From the NCBI GenBank assembly GCA_046293075.1, contig JBKBPL010000010.1, forward strand, positions 46,050 through 110,049: DNA of 64,000 nucleotides. Direction: 5' to 3'. Below are positions 25,568 through 34,926 of this stretch, piece by piece. Position numbers and translations under genes: made by a program. The notes under the pieces were generated by a model. That model ran no database searches and was not told where the DNA came from. It was given only the letters and a program-made list of their open reading frames with translations. The stretch is from Ga0077530 sp046293075 (lineage in GTDB: Bacteria > Pseudomonadota > Alphaproteobacteria > Rhizobiales > Hyphomicrobiaceae). Within the stretch, counting starts at the first letter, position 1, and the number at the start of each line of letters is the position of its first letter.

Positions 25568-25713
25568 GGCCAGCGTTCCTTCCTGCGTGGCATGCGCGGC
25601 CTGTGCGCGCGATTGCGAAGCGTCCACGCGTAGCACGTCAGCCGGAGGCGTTGAATGGTGGCGCTTGCGCGAGGTCATACGCGCCACGCATGGCGACGCA
25701 ATGGCCGCAGCCG

Positions 25714-26496
25714 TCAGGTGAATTGGACCTCGACCTTGCCGAGCGGGCCAAAATCGCCAATAGCGCGTTGACCCTTCTGCAGGGGGACGATGCCCGTGCA
25801 CGTTCCGGTCGAGAGGATCTGGCCCTTGTGCAGACCGATGCCGCCGGCCCTGAGCTTCTCGATCACCCAGTCGAGGACCTTGCGCGGATCGCCGAGGCAC
25901 TCCGCACCGGTGCCTTCGCCCGTCACCAGGCCGTCGATGCGCAACTGGACGGGATGGCGCGGCACATCGATGCCATGCCAATCGGAAACCGGCGCTCCAA
26001 GGATCATCGCGGAATTGAGCATGCAGTCCGCCGCGGCGGAGGCGACGTCATCGAACGGAATGCGCGCGAAGCGGGGGCTGATGATCTCGAACGCGGGGAT
26101 CAGCGCATCCACCGCCGCGACGACCTCCTCGCGTGAGTAGGGCGCGGCGCGGGGTGGCAGATCGGTGCCGAGCCGATACGCGAACTCGGTCTCGATGGCG
26201 ATGTGCCTAAGGACGCCGGCGCTCGGTGTCGCCGGGCTCGTATGGACGTCGCCAGCGAAGAAGGGGCCATAGACCGGCTCGTTGACGCCGAACCTCTCCA
26301 TGGTCACGGGTGAGGTGGCGCCGATCTTCCAGCCGGCGACTGTATCGGGCCAGATCTGCCGGAAGACGTTCTGGACCTCGTAGCCTTCGGCCAGCGAGCG
26401 CGGCCGGCTGGTCTCAGGAAGTGGCTCGAGCAGACGACCCTCACGGCGGGCGGCGGCAATGATCTCTGCGGCGGCCTCGATACGGGCGCGATCCAT
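25714..26496 (-). CDS. 2-keto-4-pentenoate hydratase / fumarylacetoacetase-family protein
   Basis: A 260-residue MhpD/DmpE-DmpH-like protein, usual length. It shows GWKIGATSP, GPFFAGDV, the metal-binding IETEFAYRLGTDLP, PAFEIISPRF and the C-terminal GQILSTGTCTGIVPLQKG. This group hydrates 2-hydroxy-dienoates or decarboxylates 4-oxalocrotonate in meta-cleavage pathways. It also includes amidohydrolase-like members. The neighbouring TPP enzyme on the same strand suggests a two-step 2-keto acid route. The aromatic ring-cleavage genes that would confirm a meta pathway are not in the window. Confidence 0.83.
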   Translation of the reverse strand: MDRARIEAAAEIIAAARREGRLLEPLPETSRPRSLAEGYEVQNVFRQIWPDTVAGWKIGATSPVTMERFGVNEPVYGPFFAGDVHTSPATPSAGVLRHIAIETEFAYRLGTDLPPRAAPYSREEVVAAVDALIPAFEIISPRFARIPFDDVASAAADCMLNSAMILGAPVSDWHGIDVPRHPVQLRIDGLVTGEGTGAECLGDPRKVLDWVIEKLRAGGIGLHKGQILSTGTCTGIVPLQKGQRAIGDFGPLGKVEVQFT

Positions 26497-26680
26497 GGCT
26501 TGGGCTCCATCCCTTGCTGAACTTCCTTATGGAGACGGGCGCGCCTCAGGTTGTGCACGAGGTCACCCGCCGTAATTGCTCCGCATTGACGGCCTAGATC
26601 ACCACCATCATCATGCCCGGGCAAGTGCGCCGCGTGCCATGCGGTGCGTTCAAGGCTCAGGGTGCGCCGAGAGGCTGTGA

Positions 26681-27751
26681 ATGCGCGGTTGGCGCAATCT
26701 GCGGGTGGGAACGATTGCGGGCGTGGCGGCGGTGCTGGCTGTTGCCGGGACTGTGGCCATGCCCGGGCCTTCGTTCGTGCCGACGGCGCAGGCGCAGAGC
26801 GGCTGGTGGCCATGGGGATCAGATGATCGGCCGCCACCACGCCGCCTGGAGCCGCGCGAGCCCGTGTATCGCGGCTCGCCGCCGCCCGGCTGGGGCCCGG
26901 CGCCCCGTGACCCGGCCGCGCCGCCGACGGCCGCAGGGAACATCTGCTTCCAGCTCGAGCAAAGACTCGTTGCGGAAGGCCAGCGCGGCAGCCAGTCGCG
27001 CGACCTCTTGCCAAAGATCGAAGCCGAGATGCGTCAGCTCGAACGCGATGTCCGCACTGCTCAGCTTCAGCTCGAACGGAACGAGTGTTACGAGACGTGG
27101 CTCTTCTCGCGCACGCTCCGGCGCAGCCGCACCTGCGTCGATCTCGCTCAGAGATCGGAGGACATGCGGCGGCGCCAGAGCGAGCTGGATATCCAACGCC
27201 AGCAGATCATGGGTCAGAGCACGCGATCGATGCAGGATGAGATCATCCGCGAGCTGGCGCGAAACAACTGCGGTGCCAGCTATCAGCAGGAAGCACGCCG
27301 TCGCGGTGGCAGCAACCCGTTCAGCTCGTTTTTCTGGCAGGACGAGGACAGCGGCCCGGGGGCCCGTCCGGCGACCAACCAATTCGGTGCGCTTCCTTAC
27401 GCCACCTACCGGACGCTCTGCGTAAGGCTTTGCGACGGCTACTATTTCCCAATCAGCTTTGCGACGCTGCCAAACCACTTCCAGCGCGATATCAGCGCCT
27501 GCCAGTCGCGGTGCGCCGCGCCGACCGAGCTCTACTACCACCAGAACCCGGGCGGGGCGGTAGAGGAGATGGTTTCGGTCTCCGACCAGAAGCCCTACAC
27601 GAGCCTGCGCAACGCCTTCCGGCATCGCAAGGAGTACGTCGAGGGCTGCTCATGCAAGCAGGCCGAGTACGTGCCGTCCGCCGGCGACGCCGGTGAGCGC
27701 AAGGCTCAGGCCCCGGAACCCCGCCCGGCCACCGCAAGCCAGCGCCGCTAG
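26681..27751 (+). CDS. DUF2865 domain-containing exported protein
   Basis: A 356-residue protein with an N-terminal signal peptide (basic start, hydrophobic VGTIAGVAAVLAVAGTVA, likely cut after AQA near residue 38). A proline-rich segment, a coiled-coil-like stretch at about residues 100-190 and a cysteine-rich C-terminal domain follow. The C-terminal block (YRTLCVRLCDGYYFPISFAT..., SACQSRC, LYYHQNPGGAVEEMVS, YVEGCSCK) is the DUF2865 signature typical of Hyphomicrobiales. The function is unknown. It is presumably periplasmic or envelope-associated, with disulfides between the paired cysteines. Confidence 0.88.
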   Translation: MRGWRNLRVGTIAGVAAVLAVAGTVAMPGPSFVPTAQAQSGWWPWGSDDRPPPRRLEPREPVYRGSPPPGWGPAPRDPAAPPTAAGNICFQLEQRLVAEGQRGSQSRDLLPKIEAEMRQLERDVRTAQLQLERNECYETWLFSRTLRRSRTCVDLAQRSEDMRRRQSELDIQRQQIMGQSTRSMQDEIIRELARNNCGASYQQEARRRGGSNPFSSFFWQDEDSGPGARPATNQFGALPYATYRTLCVRLCDGYYFPISFATLPNHFQRDISACQSRCAAPTELYYHQNPGGAVEEMVSVSDQKPYTSLRNAFRHRKEYVEGCSCKQAEYVPSAGDAGERKAQAPEPRPATASQRR

Positions 27752-27816
27752 GCACGTTCGCTCTCGGCGCGGCCGGGCAGCAACCCGCCGGCTCTTCAGA
27801 AAGAAGGCGCAGGTCT

Positions 27817-27834
27817 GTGGTGCGACGGCACCAC
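27817..27834 (+). terminator. Hairpin downstream of the DUF2865 gene
   Basis: GTGGTGC at 27817-27823 pairs with GCACCAC at 27828-27834 over a GACG tetraloop, 66 bases past the DUF2865 stop. A run AAAACCATTT follows a few bases later. It is a plausible but weak terminator. Confidence 0.45.
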
Positions 27835-27991
27835 CTGCCGGCAAAACCATTTCCGACCAATGTTTAGAACGATGATCATATTGCGGATGACTTGCTTGAC
27901 CCATTAGGTTGCTACGCATCAGAAAAACGGCTGTCACAGTTTCTCGGCAGTCACCTGCTGATTACCCGTATCTGCGTACAGGTTCTATGCC

Positions 27992-28648
27992 ATGAGCTGC
28001 CGCGCGAGCCCCGACGACGTCGATCCGAGCGCGCTTGGCGCCTGTCCTGCGGAGCTTGTGGAGCTCCGCCCCATCAGCATCGACGACTGGGCGGCCGTGC
28101 GCTACGTCCACAAGGCCGCTTGCCGCACAGGCTTTGGGCCGCGCATCTCGCCGCGATGCATTGAAGCGTTCATGGCAATGGTCGATACGCCGGCGTACAT
28201 GGACCGGCTCCAAGGGAGCGATCTCGTCGGCGCGTGGCTCAGCGGCCAGCTCGCCGGCACGGCAGGCTGGCGGCCCGTGGCTGGCCAAGGGCATGTCGCG
28301 AGGATCGAGGGGCTGTTTGTGCAGCCCCTCTTTTCATTCATGGGGCTGGGTTCGCTGCTGCTGGCGCAGGCTGAAGCGCGGGCGCGCAAGGCCGGATACG
28401 GTGCCATCACGGTGCTCGCGCCGGCCAACGCCGTGCCGTTCTTCATGCGCCTTGGCTACGACATCTACGCGCAGGGCGCCGGCGTATCCGATCTGCCGAG
28501 CGACATGCCTGTGTCTGTGATGCGCAAGCGGGAACCCGCTGCCGTTACAGTCTTCCCGAATGGATCGCGCGTGCCGTCGCCACGCGCGCACGCGGGTTTG
28601 GCGCATCACTGGGCGGTGAGCGCGCACCGGCTGCTGGTGGACGATTGA
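27992..28648 (+). CDS. GNAT family N-acetyltransferase
   Basis: A 218-residue protein. The GNAT core is seen in VELRPISIDDWAAVRYVHKAA at the start, RIEGLFVQPLFSFMGLGSLLLAQAEARARKAGY with a modified Q/RxxGxG/A acetyl-CoA loop (residues about 109-140), and VPFFMRLGYDIYAQG. The C-terminal 40 residues are low-complexity. The acetyl acceptor is unknown. The ATG at 27992 lacks a strong ribosome-binding site, so the start is uncertain. It is convergent with gltX. Confidence 0.75.
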   Translation: MSCRASPDDVDPSALGACPAELVELRPISIDDWAAVRYVHKAACRTGFGPRISPRCIEAFMAMVDTPAYMDRLQGSDLVGAWLSGQLAGTAGWRPVAGQGHVARIEGLFVQPLFSFMGLGSLLLAQAEARARKAGYGAITVLAPANAVPFFMRLGYDIYAQGAGVSDLPSDMPVSVMRKREPAAVTVFPNGSRVPSPRAHAGLAHHWAVSAHRLLVDD

Positions 28649-28684
28649 GAGGTGATTTTCCGAGCCCGCGGGGGGAGCGGGCGG

Positions 28685-28731
28685 GGGTGAGGGGCGGCCT
28701 TGTTGTACCCGCGTAGAGCCGTCCCTCACCC
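28685..28731. terminator. Hairpin between the convergent GNAT and gltX genes
   Basis: A 14-base arm at 28685-28698 pairs with 28718-28731, with one G-T wobble and a 19-base loop. It sits between the two 3' ends, so it may serve as a shared terminator. The flanking CCCTCACCC style resembles small dispersed repeats of rhizobial genomes, but no second copy was noticed in this window. Confidence 0.5.
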
Positions 28732-28739
28732 TCACCTGA

Positions 28740-30110
28740 CTATGCAGTGCGGCCTCTGAGGCGGGCTTCGGCGCGTGCCCGGCCGATCAGCGGAAGGAGC
28801 GCGCGCAGCTCCGGGCCGGCCTCGCGGGCCGTCAGCGCAAGCCGCAGCGGATGAAAGAGCGCCCGACCCTTGATGCCGGTCCTGTCGCGCACCGCGGCCG
28901 TCCATGCACCCCATGTCTCGTCATTCCACGGCTCTGGCGGCAAGAGGTCGGCGGCGGTCGCGCAAAGGGCCGCATCCTCGATGTGCGGCGTGAGCGGGCC
29001 CTCTACCACCTCGAGCCAGATGCGCACCTCGCCCAGTGTCGCGATGTTGCCGCGCACAGCTTCCCAGAGCTCTGGCGAAACCTGCAGGCCCAACGCGGCG
29101 AGGCGCGCGGCCACCGCGTCAAACGATAGCATGTGCAGCAGCCGTGCATTGAGCGCCCGCAGCTCGTCAATATCGAAGCGCCCGGGTGCGCGGGAGAGCT
29201 TCGCGAGATCGAGACGCGCGGCCAACTCATCGAGGCTCACGTAGGGGGCGACCGCCTCGGACGTGCCGAGGAGTGCCGCGTGGCAAAGGATGGCCAGCGG
29301 CTCCAGACCTTCAGCGCGCAAGCTCTCGACGGAGAGATCGCCGAGGCGCTTCGAGAGGGCCTGCCCGTCGGCGCCGATCAGCAGACTGTGGTGGGCGAAC
29401 TTTGGCGGTTCCGCGCCGAGCGCCTCGAAGAGCTGGATCTGGACCGCGGCGTTCGTGACGTGGTCCTCGCCACGGATGATGTGGCTGATGCCAAAGTCGA
29501 TGTCGTCGATGACGCTGGTGAGCGAGTAGAGCGGCGTCCCGTCGGCACGGATCAGGACGGGGTCCGAGAGCGAGCCGATGTCCACGGTCTGCTCGCCACG
29601 CACGAGATCGTGCCAGCTGACGAGCGTCGGCAGAGGCATGAGGCCGCGCGAAGGTTCGGTGTTGGCGAGGAAGAAGCGCCAGTGCGGCTTCTCCCCTGCG
29701 GCGATGCGCCGGCCAATCTCATCCGGTGCGAGTTTCAGCGCGGCGCGATCGTAGATCGGCGGCAGGCCACGTGCGCGCTGGCGGGCGCGGCGGCGCTCGA
29801 GCTCGTCCTCGCTCTCGAAGCAGGGATAGAGCCGGCCGGCGCGCTTGAGCGCTTCTGCTTTCTCGGCATAGCGCGCGAGCCGGTCAGACTGGCGCGCCTC
29901 GCGATCCCACACGAGGCCGAGCCATTTGAGGTCCTCACGAATGGCGTCTGCAAAGACTTCCGTCGAGCGTGTGCGGTCCGTGTCGTCGAGGCGCAGCATG
30001 AAGCTGCCGCGATGGCGGCGCGCGAACAGCCAGTTCAGCACGGCGGTGCGGATGTTACCGATATGCAGGCGCCCGGTCGGGCTCGGCGCAAAGCGGACGG
30101 AGACGGTCAT
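28740..30110 (-). CDS. gltX: Glutamate--tRNA ligase
   Basis: A 456-residue class I aminoacyl-tRNA synthetase. The ATP site HIGH-type motif is PTGRLHIGN (residues 11-19), and LRLDDTDRTRS binds glutamate. The KMSKS-equivalent loop is ALSKR at 251-255, which departs from KLSKR and resembles the second GluRS (GltX2) of alphaproteobacteria. The anticodon-binding helical domain follows. Alphaproteobacteria often carry two copies, one charging tRNA-Gln for the amidotransferase route. This copy may be the Glu-specific or the Gln-specific one. Confidence 0.93.
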   Translation of the reverse strand: MTVSVRFAPSPTGRLHIGNIRTAVLNWLFARRHRGSFMLRLDDTDRTRSTEVFADAIREDLKWLGLVWDREARQSDRLARYAEKAEALKRAGRLYPCFESEDELERRRARQRARGLPPIYDRAALKLAPDEIGRRIAAGEKPHWRFFLANTEPSRGLMPLPTLVSWHDLVRGEQTVDIGSLSDPVLIRADGTPLYSLTSVIDDIDFGISHIIRGEDHVTNAAVQIQLFEALGAEPPKFAHHSLLIGADGQALSKRLGDLSVESLRAEGLEPLAILCHAALLGTSEAVAPYVSLDELAARLDLAKLSRAPGRFDIDELRALNARLLHMLSFDAVAARLAALGLQVSPELWEAVRGNIATLGEVRIWLEVVEGPLTPHIEDAALCATAADLLPPEPWNDETWGAWTAAVRDRTGIKGRALFHPLRLALTAREAGPELRALLPLIGRARAEARLRGRTA

Positions 30111-30180
30111 CGTGACCCTCGACGGGAATGGAAGCCTGGCGGCAAGGCGGCGGTCGCCGACATAGCACAGCGGAGCGGAT

Positions 30181-30208
30181 CCTCACCGGCATCCGGCAAC
30201 CGGTGAGG
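30181..30208 (-). terminator. Hairpin downstream of nadE
   Basis: CCTCACCGG at 30181-30189 pairs with CCGGTGAGG at 30200-30208 over a 10-base loop, six bases past the nadE stop on the minus strand. No T-run follows, so termination would be inefficient or factor-dependent. Confidence 0.45.
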
Positions 30209-30214
30209 AGAAAA

Positions 30215-31966
30215 TCACGAAACCTCGCCGCCGTCGGCGCGCGGCATCACGAGTTGCGGCGCACGTTGGCTCGCGGGCGCCGCGGCTTGGTTTGTCGACA
30301 GCTCCTCGCGGAAGCGGTTCGTGATCGGGTAGCGCCGGTCGCGCCCGAAGCTGCGGCTTGAGATCTTGACGCCTGGCGCCGCCTGACGCCGCTTGTACTC
30401 GGCAATATAGAGCAGCCCCTCGACACGCTTCACGGTCTCGGGTGCATGTCCGCGCGCGATGATATCGGGCAGCGGCATCTCATGCTCGACGAGGCAGTGC
30501 AGGATATCATCGAGCACATCGTAGGGCGGCAGGCTGTCCTGGTCCGTCTGGTTCTCGCGCAGCTCCGCGCTCGGCGCCTTCGTCAGAATGTGCTCCGGGA
30601 TGACGATGCCGGCCGGTCCCTTGCCGCCACGCGGCACGTTGGCATTTCGCCAGCGCGCGAGGCGGTACACCTCCATCTTGTAGAGGTCCTTGATCGGGTT
30701 GAAGCCGCCGTTCATGTCGCCGTAGATCGTCGCGTAGCCGACCGACATCTCGCTCTTGTTGCCAGTCGTGAGCAGCATCGAGCCGTTCTTGTTGGAGATG
30801 GCCATCAGCGTCGTACCGCGCGCGCGGCTCTGGATGTTCTCTTCCGTCGTGTCCGGCGCGCGGTTTCCGAAGATCGGCGCCAGCATCTGATAGAAGCCAT
30901 CGACGGCCAGTGCGATCGGCACAGTGTCGTAGCGCACGCCGAGTGCCTTGGCGCAGGCCGCCGCATCCGTAAGGCTGGCGCTCGACGTGTAGCGGTAGGG
31001 CAGCATCACGCAGTGCACGCGCTCGGGGCCGAGGGCATCGGTTGCCATGGTCGCAACCAGGGCACTGTCGATGCCGCCCGAAAGGCCAAGAACGACGCTT
31101 GGGAAGCGGTTCTTTTCGACATAGTCCCGCAGGCCCAGCACGGAGGCGTGGTATCCCGCGGCATCGCCCTCCTCAAGCTTGGCCCGCGGGCCGTTGATGC
31201 AGCGCCAGCCGCTGGCCGTCCGCTCCCACTGCGTGATGGCGACGGCCTCTTCCCAGTCCGGAAGCTGCACGGCGAGGCTTGCGTCGGGATTGAGCACGAA
31301 GGATGCGCCATCGAAGACGAGTTCATCCTGCCCGCCGATCTGGTTGAGGTAGGCCAGCGGCAGTCCTGTTTCGGCCACACGCGCCACCGCGATGTTCATG
31401 CGGACGTCGATTTTCTTCCAGTCGAAGGGCGAGCCATTGGTGACGATGAACATCTCGGCGCCGCACTCGGCCAGGCACTCCGTGACCTCTTCGGTCCAGA
31501 TGTCCTCGCAAATGGGTACGCCGATCTTCACGCCGCGAAAGCTGATCGGGCCGGGCAGCGGACCTGCATCGAACACGCGCTTCTCGTCGAACACGCCGTA
31601 GTTCGGGAGATCGACCTTCAGGCGCACGGCGGCAACCTTGCCTTCGTCGAGCAGGGCAACGGCGTTGTAGACCTTGCCGTTCTCCGGCCAGACCGTGCCG
31701 ACGATCACGGCTGGACCCGGCCCAAGATCGACCGCGAGCCGCTCGACAGCGGCGCGGCACGCCGCGGCGAAGGCCGGTTTGCGTACGAGGTCCTCGGGCG
31801 GATAGCCGCTGACGTACAGCTCAGGCAGGACCAGAAGATCGGCGCCCTGGCGGGCAACGTCGGTACGCACACGTTGGAGCTTCGCCAGGTTACCGGCGAT
31901 GTCGCCGAGAACAGGGTTGAGCTGGGCAAGCGCGATCGAGAGAGAACGGGCGGGTGCGTTCGACAT
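30215..31966 (-). CDS. nadE: NAD+ synthase, glutamine-hydrolysing
   Basis: A 583-residue two-domain enzyme that makes NAD from deamido-NAD. The N-terminal nitrilase-like glutaminase has the triad E49 (VLPELYVSGYPPEDL), K117 (RLKVDLPNYGVFDE) and C153 (GVPICEDIW). The C-terminal ATP pyrophosphatase domain has the P-loop SGGIDS at 296-301 and the GNKSEMSVGYATIYGD motif. The ATG at 31966 removes a short non-conserved extension. It is the last gene before gltX in the same direction, with about 104 bases between them. Confidence 0.95.
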   Translation of the reverse strand: MSNAPARSLSIALAQLNPVLGDIAGNLAKLQRVRTDVARQGADLLVLPELYVSGYPPEDLVRKPAFAAACRAAVERLAVDLGPGPAVIVGTVWPENGKVYNAVALLDEGKVAAVRLKVDLPNYGVFDEKRVFDAGPLPGPISFRGVKIGVPICEDIWTEEVTECLAECGAEMFIVTNGSPFDWKKIDVRMNIAVARVAETGLPLAYLNQIGGQDELVFDGASFVLNPDASLAVQLPDWEEAVAITQWERTASGWRCINGPRAKLEEGDAAGYHASVLGLRDYVEKNRFPSVVLGLSGGIDSALVATMATDALGPERVHCVMLPYRYTSSASLTDAAACAKALGVRYDTVPIALAVDGFYQMLAPIFGNRAPDTTEENIQSRARGTTLMAISNKNGSMLLTTGNKSEMSVGYATIYGDMNGGFNPIKDLYKMEVYRLARWRNANVPRGGKGPAGIVIPEHILTKAPSAELRENQTDQDSLPPYDVLDDILHCLVEHEMPLPDIIARGHAPETVKRVEGLLYIAEYKRRQAAPGVKISSRSFGRDRRYPITNRFREELSTNQAAAPASQRAPQLVMPRADGGEVS

Positions 31967-32073
31967 GGGCGGAAAATAGAGCGAGCAGGGGCTGGTGCGC
32001 AACGCAACTCTTGCGCAGCGGTCTCAGGCATGCGCCGCTGCAACAGTCGCAGGATGCGGCCGAGCCAGGCTCG

Positions 32074-32856
32074 CTACCATTGCCTGAGAAGCGCGGCGCC
32101 GACAATCGCACCGGCGTCACCATGCTGGAGGATGACCGCGCAGCCGTCGGCACCTGATTGCTTGATGGCATGGTGCGCGATCTTGATTGTCGTGGCCGTG
32201 CCGTTCCAGACCCCGACGGGCAGCCATTCGCGCACGACGTTATGGTAGACGCCGATCTTGCCGTGGTTCTCGCCTCGCTTGATCTTGACCTCGACACGGC
32301 GCCGGATCAGCGCCAGCCAGATCGTCGCTTCGGCTACCCTGGCCGGCTCGCGTGCGGCATCGAGGCTGATAATGATATGCTCGTTCCCGCTGCGGACACG
32401 AACGCCGGCCCGGAGTGGATCAACCTTCGGGGCGGTGACAGTGATCGCCTTGTCAATGTCGGCGGCATTCGAGCCGAGCGCGTGTTTGAGCCCGTTGACG
32501 ACTACCTGCGGCGTGTAGACCCGCCCGTCGCCGCGCGCCTTGGCATAGGCGCGCTGACGGGCGCTGAATTTCGGGCTCGCCAGCGTGTCCTTCCAGCCGA
32601 GGTAGTCCCAGTAGTCGACGGGGAAGGTCAGGGCGACAACGTCGGGGCGACCGGCATAGGTCTCAAGGAGCGCATCAGCCGTGGGACAGGATGAGCAGCC
32701 TTGGCTTGTGAAAAGCTCGAGCACGCTCATGGCGGCTGGTGCGGTGGTGGCGGCATCCTCTGCTTTGTTGGGGCTCGCTGACCTGGCTGGACCCGCCAGC
32801 AGGACGCTCGCGATCGCCAGCGCAAGAGAGGTCGACCAGCTAGTGAGCACGCGCAT
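32074..32856 (-). CDS. DUF1223 domain-containing exported thioredoxin-fold protein
   Basis: A 260-residue protein with a signal peptide (LALAIASVLLAGPARSA, residues about 11-27). The DUF1223 core is VLELFTSQGCSSCPTADALL, with the C54-x-x-C57 pair, then FPVDYWDYLGWKDTLASP and YTPQVVVNG. The fold is thioredoxin-like. The CSSC motif suggests periplasmic redox or metal binding, but no activity is established. It is 107 bases upstream of nadE on the same strand. Confidence 0.88.
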   Translation of the reverse strand: MRVLTSWSTSLALAIASVLLAGPARSASPNKAEDAATTAPAAMSVLELFTSQGCSSCPTADALLETYAGRPDVVALTFPVDYWDYLGWKDTLASPKFSARQRAYAKARGDGRVYTPQVVVNGLKHALGSNAADIDKAITVTAPKVDPLRAGVRVRSGNEHIIISLDAAREPARVAEATIWLALIRRRVEVKIKRGENHGKIGVYHNVVREWLPVGVWNGTATTIKIAHHAIKQSGADGCAVILQHGDAGAIVGAALLRQW

Positions 32857-33339
32857 AATCCTTCGGTCCGGTAGAGCCCATGGCCTCGCTCAATGCGCGG
32901 GGGGCGGCACCGAAGCCCGCCCCCGGGAACACCGTCCGTGCCCCGGCGCGGACTCGAAGGCTGTCGACGCGAGCAACCGGAACACGAACATGGCGGCACC
33001 GCCGAATGAAGGACGACGGCTCGGGGTGCGGAAACGGTGTCGCCATAGCTTTGGATATCGCTCTTTGCGGCCTCAATTGCGAGTCACGAATGCTTGACGG
33101 ACGGTTGATGTCCACGGCATCCAAGACGTGCAGTTTGAACATCTTAGCTCTGACGAAGCCATCGCAAGCGCCTATAGCACGGCGCGCGTGAGTACGCACA
33201 TCCCAGCGTGATCGGCCGGCCGGTTCAGCTGCCGTGCGCTTCGCTATGTTCTAATGATCCAGCTGCGCAGTAAATGCGACGGCCCGCCGAAGGGGCAGGC
33301 CGTGCACAAATTGCCGGTTCGCAGCGCGTGGGAGGGTGC
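32857..33339. other. 483-base region without a recognised gene
   Basis: It lies between the DUF1223 gene start and the L,D-transpeptidase stop, both on the minus strand. Short open frames are present on both strands but look like chance GC-rich frames: arginine- and alanine-rich, without motifs. A promoter for the DUF1223 gene is expected at the left edge. I see no tRNA, repeat or clear terminator. Confidence 0.5.
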
Positions 33340-34197
33340 TCAGTAGACGGAGACATTCTGCTGCGGTGCGCCCGCGTTGTTGGTGAGCGGGGCGGCCTGC
33401 TCCTGCTTCCTGCGCGCAGCAGCGCCATTGCTACTGCGAACGCTCTTTTGCTGGGCGCGCCGCTTGGGCGTCTCGGCGCGGCGGCGTGGAGCGGGTTCCT
33501 CGTCCTCGAACCAGGGGAAGACGAAGCCTGCTGACGCGCCGGACGGACCGCGGGAGGTTGTGCGATCGACGACGCCGCTGCCGCTCCATGCAACGGGGGT
33601 CGACGACGTTGTGTAGCGGTTCCAGGTCACGGTCACGCGGGTGCCGACCGGGACGCGATCGTAGAGATCGATCACGTCCTTATTGTACATGCGGATGCAG
33701 CCCTTGGAGACGGCCTGTCCGATCGACCACGGCGCGTCCGTGCCATGGATCCGGTACATGGTCGCGCCGAGATAGAGGGCGCGGGCACCCATCGGGTTCA
33801 TCGGGTGGCCGCCCGGGACGTGCGGCGGCAGCTTCGGGTTCTCACGCAGCATGGCCGGCGTCGGCGTCCATGGCGGATCGACCCGCTTCGAGGAGACCTG
33901 CAGCGTCCCTTGCCAGCGGCTCTGCTCGCGCGGAACCGCGATCGGGTAGCTGATCGCCTCGCCGGGCCTGGTGACCAGATAGAGCCTGCGGTCGCTGAAG
34001 CTCACGATGACCTGGCCGGGACGGTGCTGCACGCCGAAGCGCACGATCTCCTTGCCACTGCCCCCCACCTGGCTGCCACCTCCCCAGAGCCAGCTCAATC
34101 CCTGCGCCTCGGCAGGGGTCGGAGCCACGGGTCCGAGGGCCGCGAAGGCCAGTGCTGCGCCAGCGAGGAGCGTGCGTGTGGATGCATAACCGATCAT
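33340..34197 (-). CDS. L,D-transpeptidase (YkuD domain)
   Basis: A 285-residue exported cross-linking enzyme. The signal peptide is LLAGAALAFAALGPVAPTPAEA with cleavage near residue 32. The YkuD active site combines H151 in YRIHGTDAPWSIG with the SKGCIRM motif, nucleophile C167. It links meso-diaminopimelate residues in peptidoglycan or attaches proteins to it. The C-terminal tail (about residues 225-285) is basic, glutamine-rich and likely disordered. GGAGACAAGA just before the ATG at 34197 is a good ribosome-binding site. Confidence 0.92.
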   Translation of the reverse strand: MIGYASTRTLLAGAALAFAALGPVAPTPAEAQGLSWLWGGGSQVGGSGKEIVRFGVQHRPGQVIVSFSDRRLYLVTRPGEAISYPIAVPREQSRWQGTLQVSSKRVDPPWTPTPAMLRENPKLPPHVPGGHPMNPMGARALYLGATMYRIHGTDAPWSIGQAVSKGCIRMYNKDVIDLYDRVPVGTRVTVTWNRYTTSSTPVAWSGSGVVDRTTSRGPSGASAGFVFPWFEDEEPAPRRRAETPKRRAQQKSVRSSNGAAARRKQEQAAPLTNNAGAPQQNVSVY

Positions 34198-34890
34198 TCT
34201 TGTCTCCGGTCGTCGTTCTTATCGTCGTTCTTATGGCCCCCCCGCATCTGATCGCGGGCTCTGAGTTCATTTTCCTCGGCGTAAGGGGCGGCGCCCTCAT
34301 GTACGCCTCTGCGGTGTCCTTCGGCCGACGTAAGACTCCAACCCTGCTGCGGCCATGGCGCGTGCCGCAGGCACGACAGGACGTGGTGCGTGGTGATGCT
34401 GCGTTGTGCGTATGGTGCCCCGTTATGCTGAACGGATCGTTACGAGTGCCCACGCCGCGGGTCACCTGCCGGCATCACGCTTGCAGCGTCTCAACGCGCC
34501 ATCTCGTCGAGTTGTTGCTGGATCTCCCCCGCCAAATCCCGCGGATGACCCCGCGTCCGTGAATCGGCCGTGCCTTCTGACCCTCGCTGCGCCGCCGGGT
34601 CTAAGCGCGGTCCGATCCGGTTATGCGGGTCATTCTGGCGACGGTTCTGAGCGGATGCAACCGCAGGCGGGCTAATCAGGTCATCACGAAGGCGAGATTG
34701 TGCATATTTCAAGGAAAGTGTGTGAATCTAGTCACGTAGCAGTCTCGCAGAGTGAGCGTATCGGCCGATTTTCTGCCTGCGGATGAGCTATTGAAAGCGT
34801 GTCAGTAGCGCGTTGAGAACGTGTGATCTGGCCACCGGCAGGAGCGCGTTTCAGGGCGCGCGCGCGCCCCTCCGATCTCCTTTTGTTCTG
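34198..34890. other. Intergenic region between the L,D-transpeptidase and the imu operon
   Basis: About 0.7 kb without a recognisable gene. A 12-base tandem duplication, CGTCGTTCTTAT at 34211-34222 and 34223-34234, lies just upstream of the L,D-transpeptidase. It may alter its promoter spacing. Several short frames exist on both strands, none with a domain or good codon pattern. Confidence 0.45.
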
Positions 34891-34897
34891 ATTTTCG

Positions 34898-34926
34898 TTG
34901 ACATCTGTTGGGAGCAGGGTTAAGAA
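34898..34926 (+). promoter_or_regulatory. Sigma70-type promoter of the imu operon
   Basis: TTGACA at 34898-34903 is a consensus -35 element. TAAGAA at 34921-34926, after a 17-base spacer, serves as the -10. The -10 overlaps the LexA box, so LexA binding would block RNA polymerase. The expected start point is near 34933, which leaves a leader of over 100 bases before imuA. Confidence 0.65.

Noticed and set aside
30446..32248. 600-codon plus-strand frame opposite nadE
   Set aside because: NadE is full length with all active-site residues, and the opposite frame has no recognisable feature.
34881..34901. A second LexA box from GTTCTGATTTTCGTTG
   Set aside because: The spacing is 8 rather than 7 and the second half is GTTG instead of GTTC, so it does not meet the GTTC-N7-GTTC rule.
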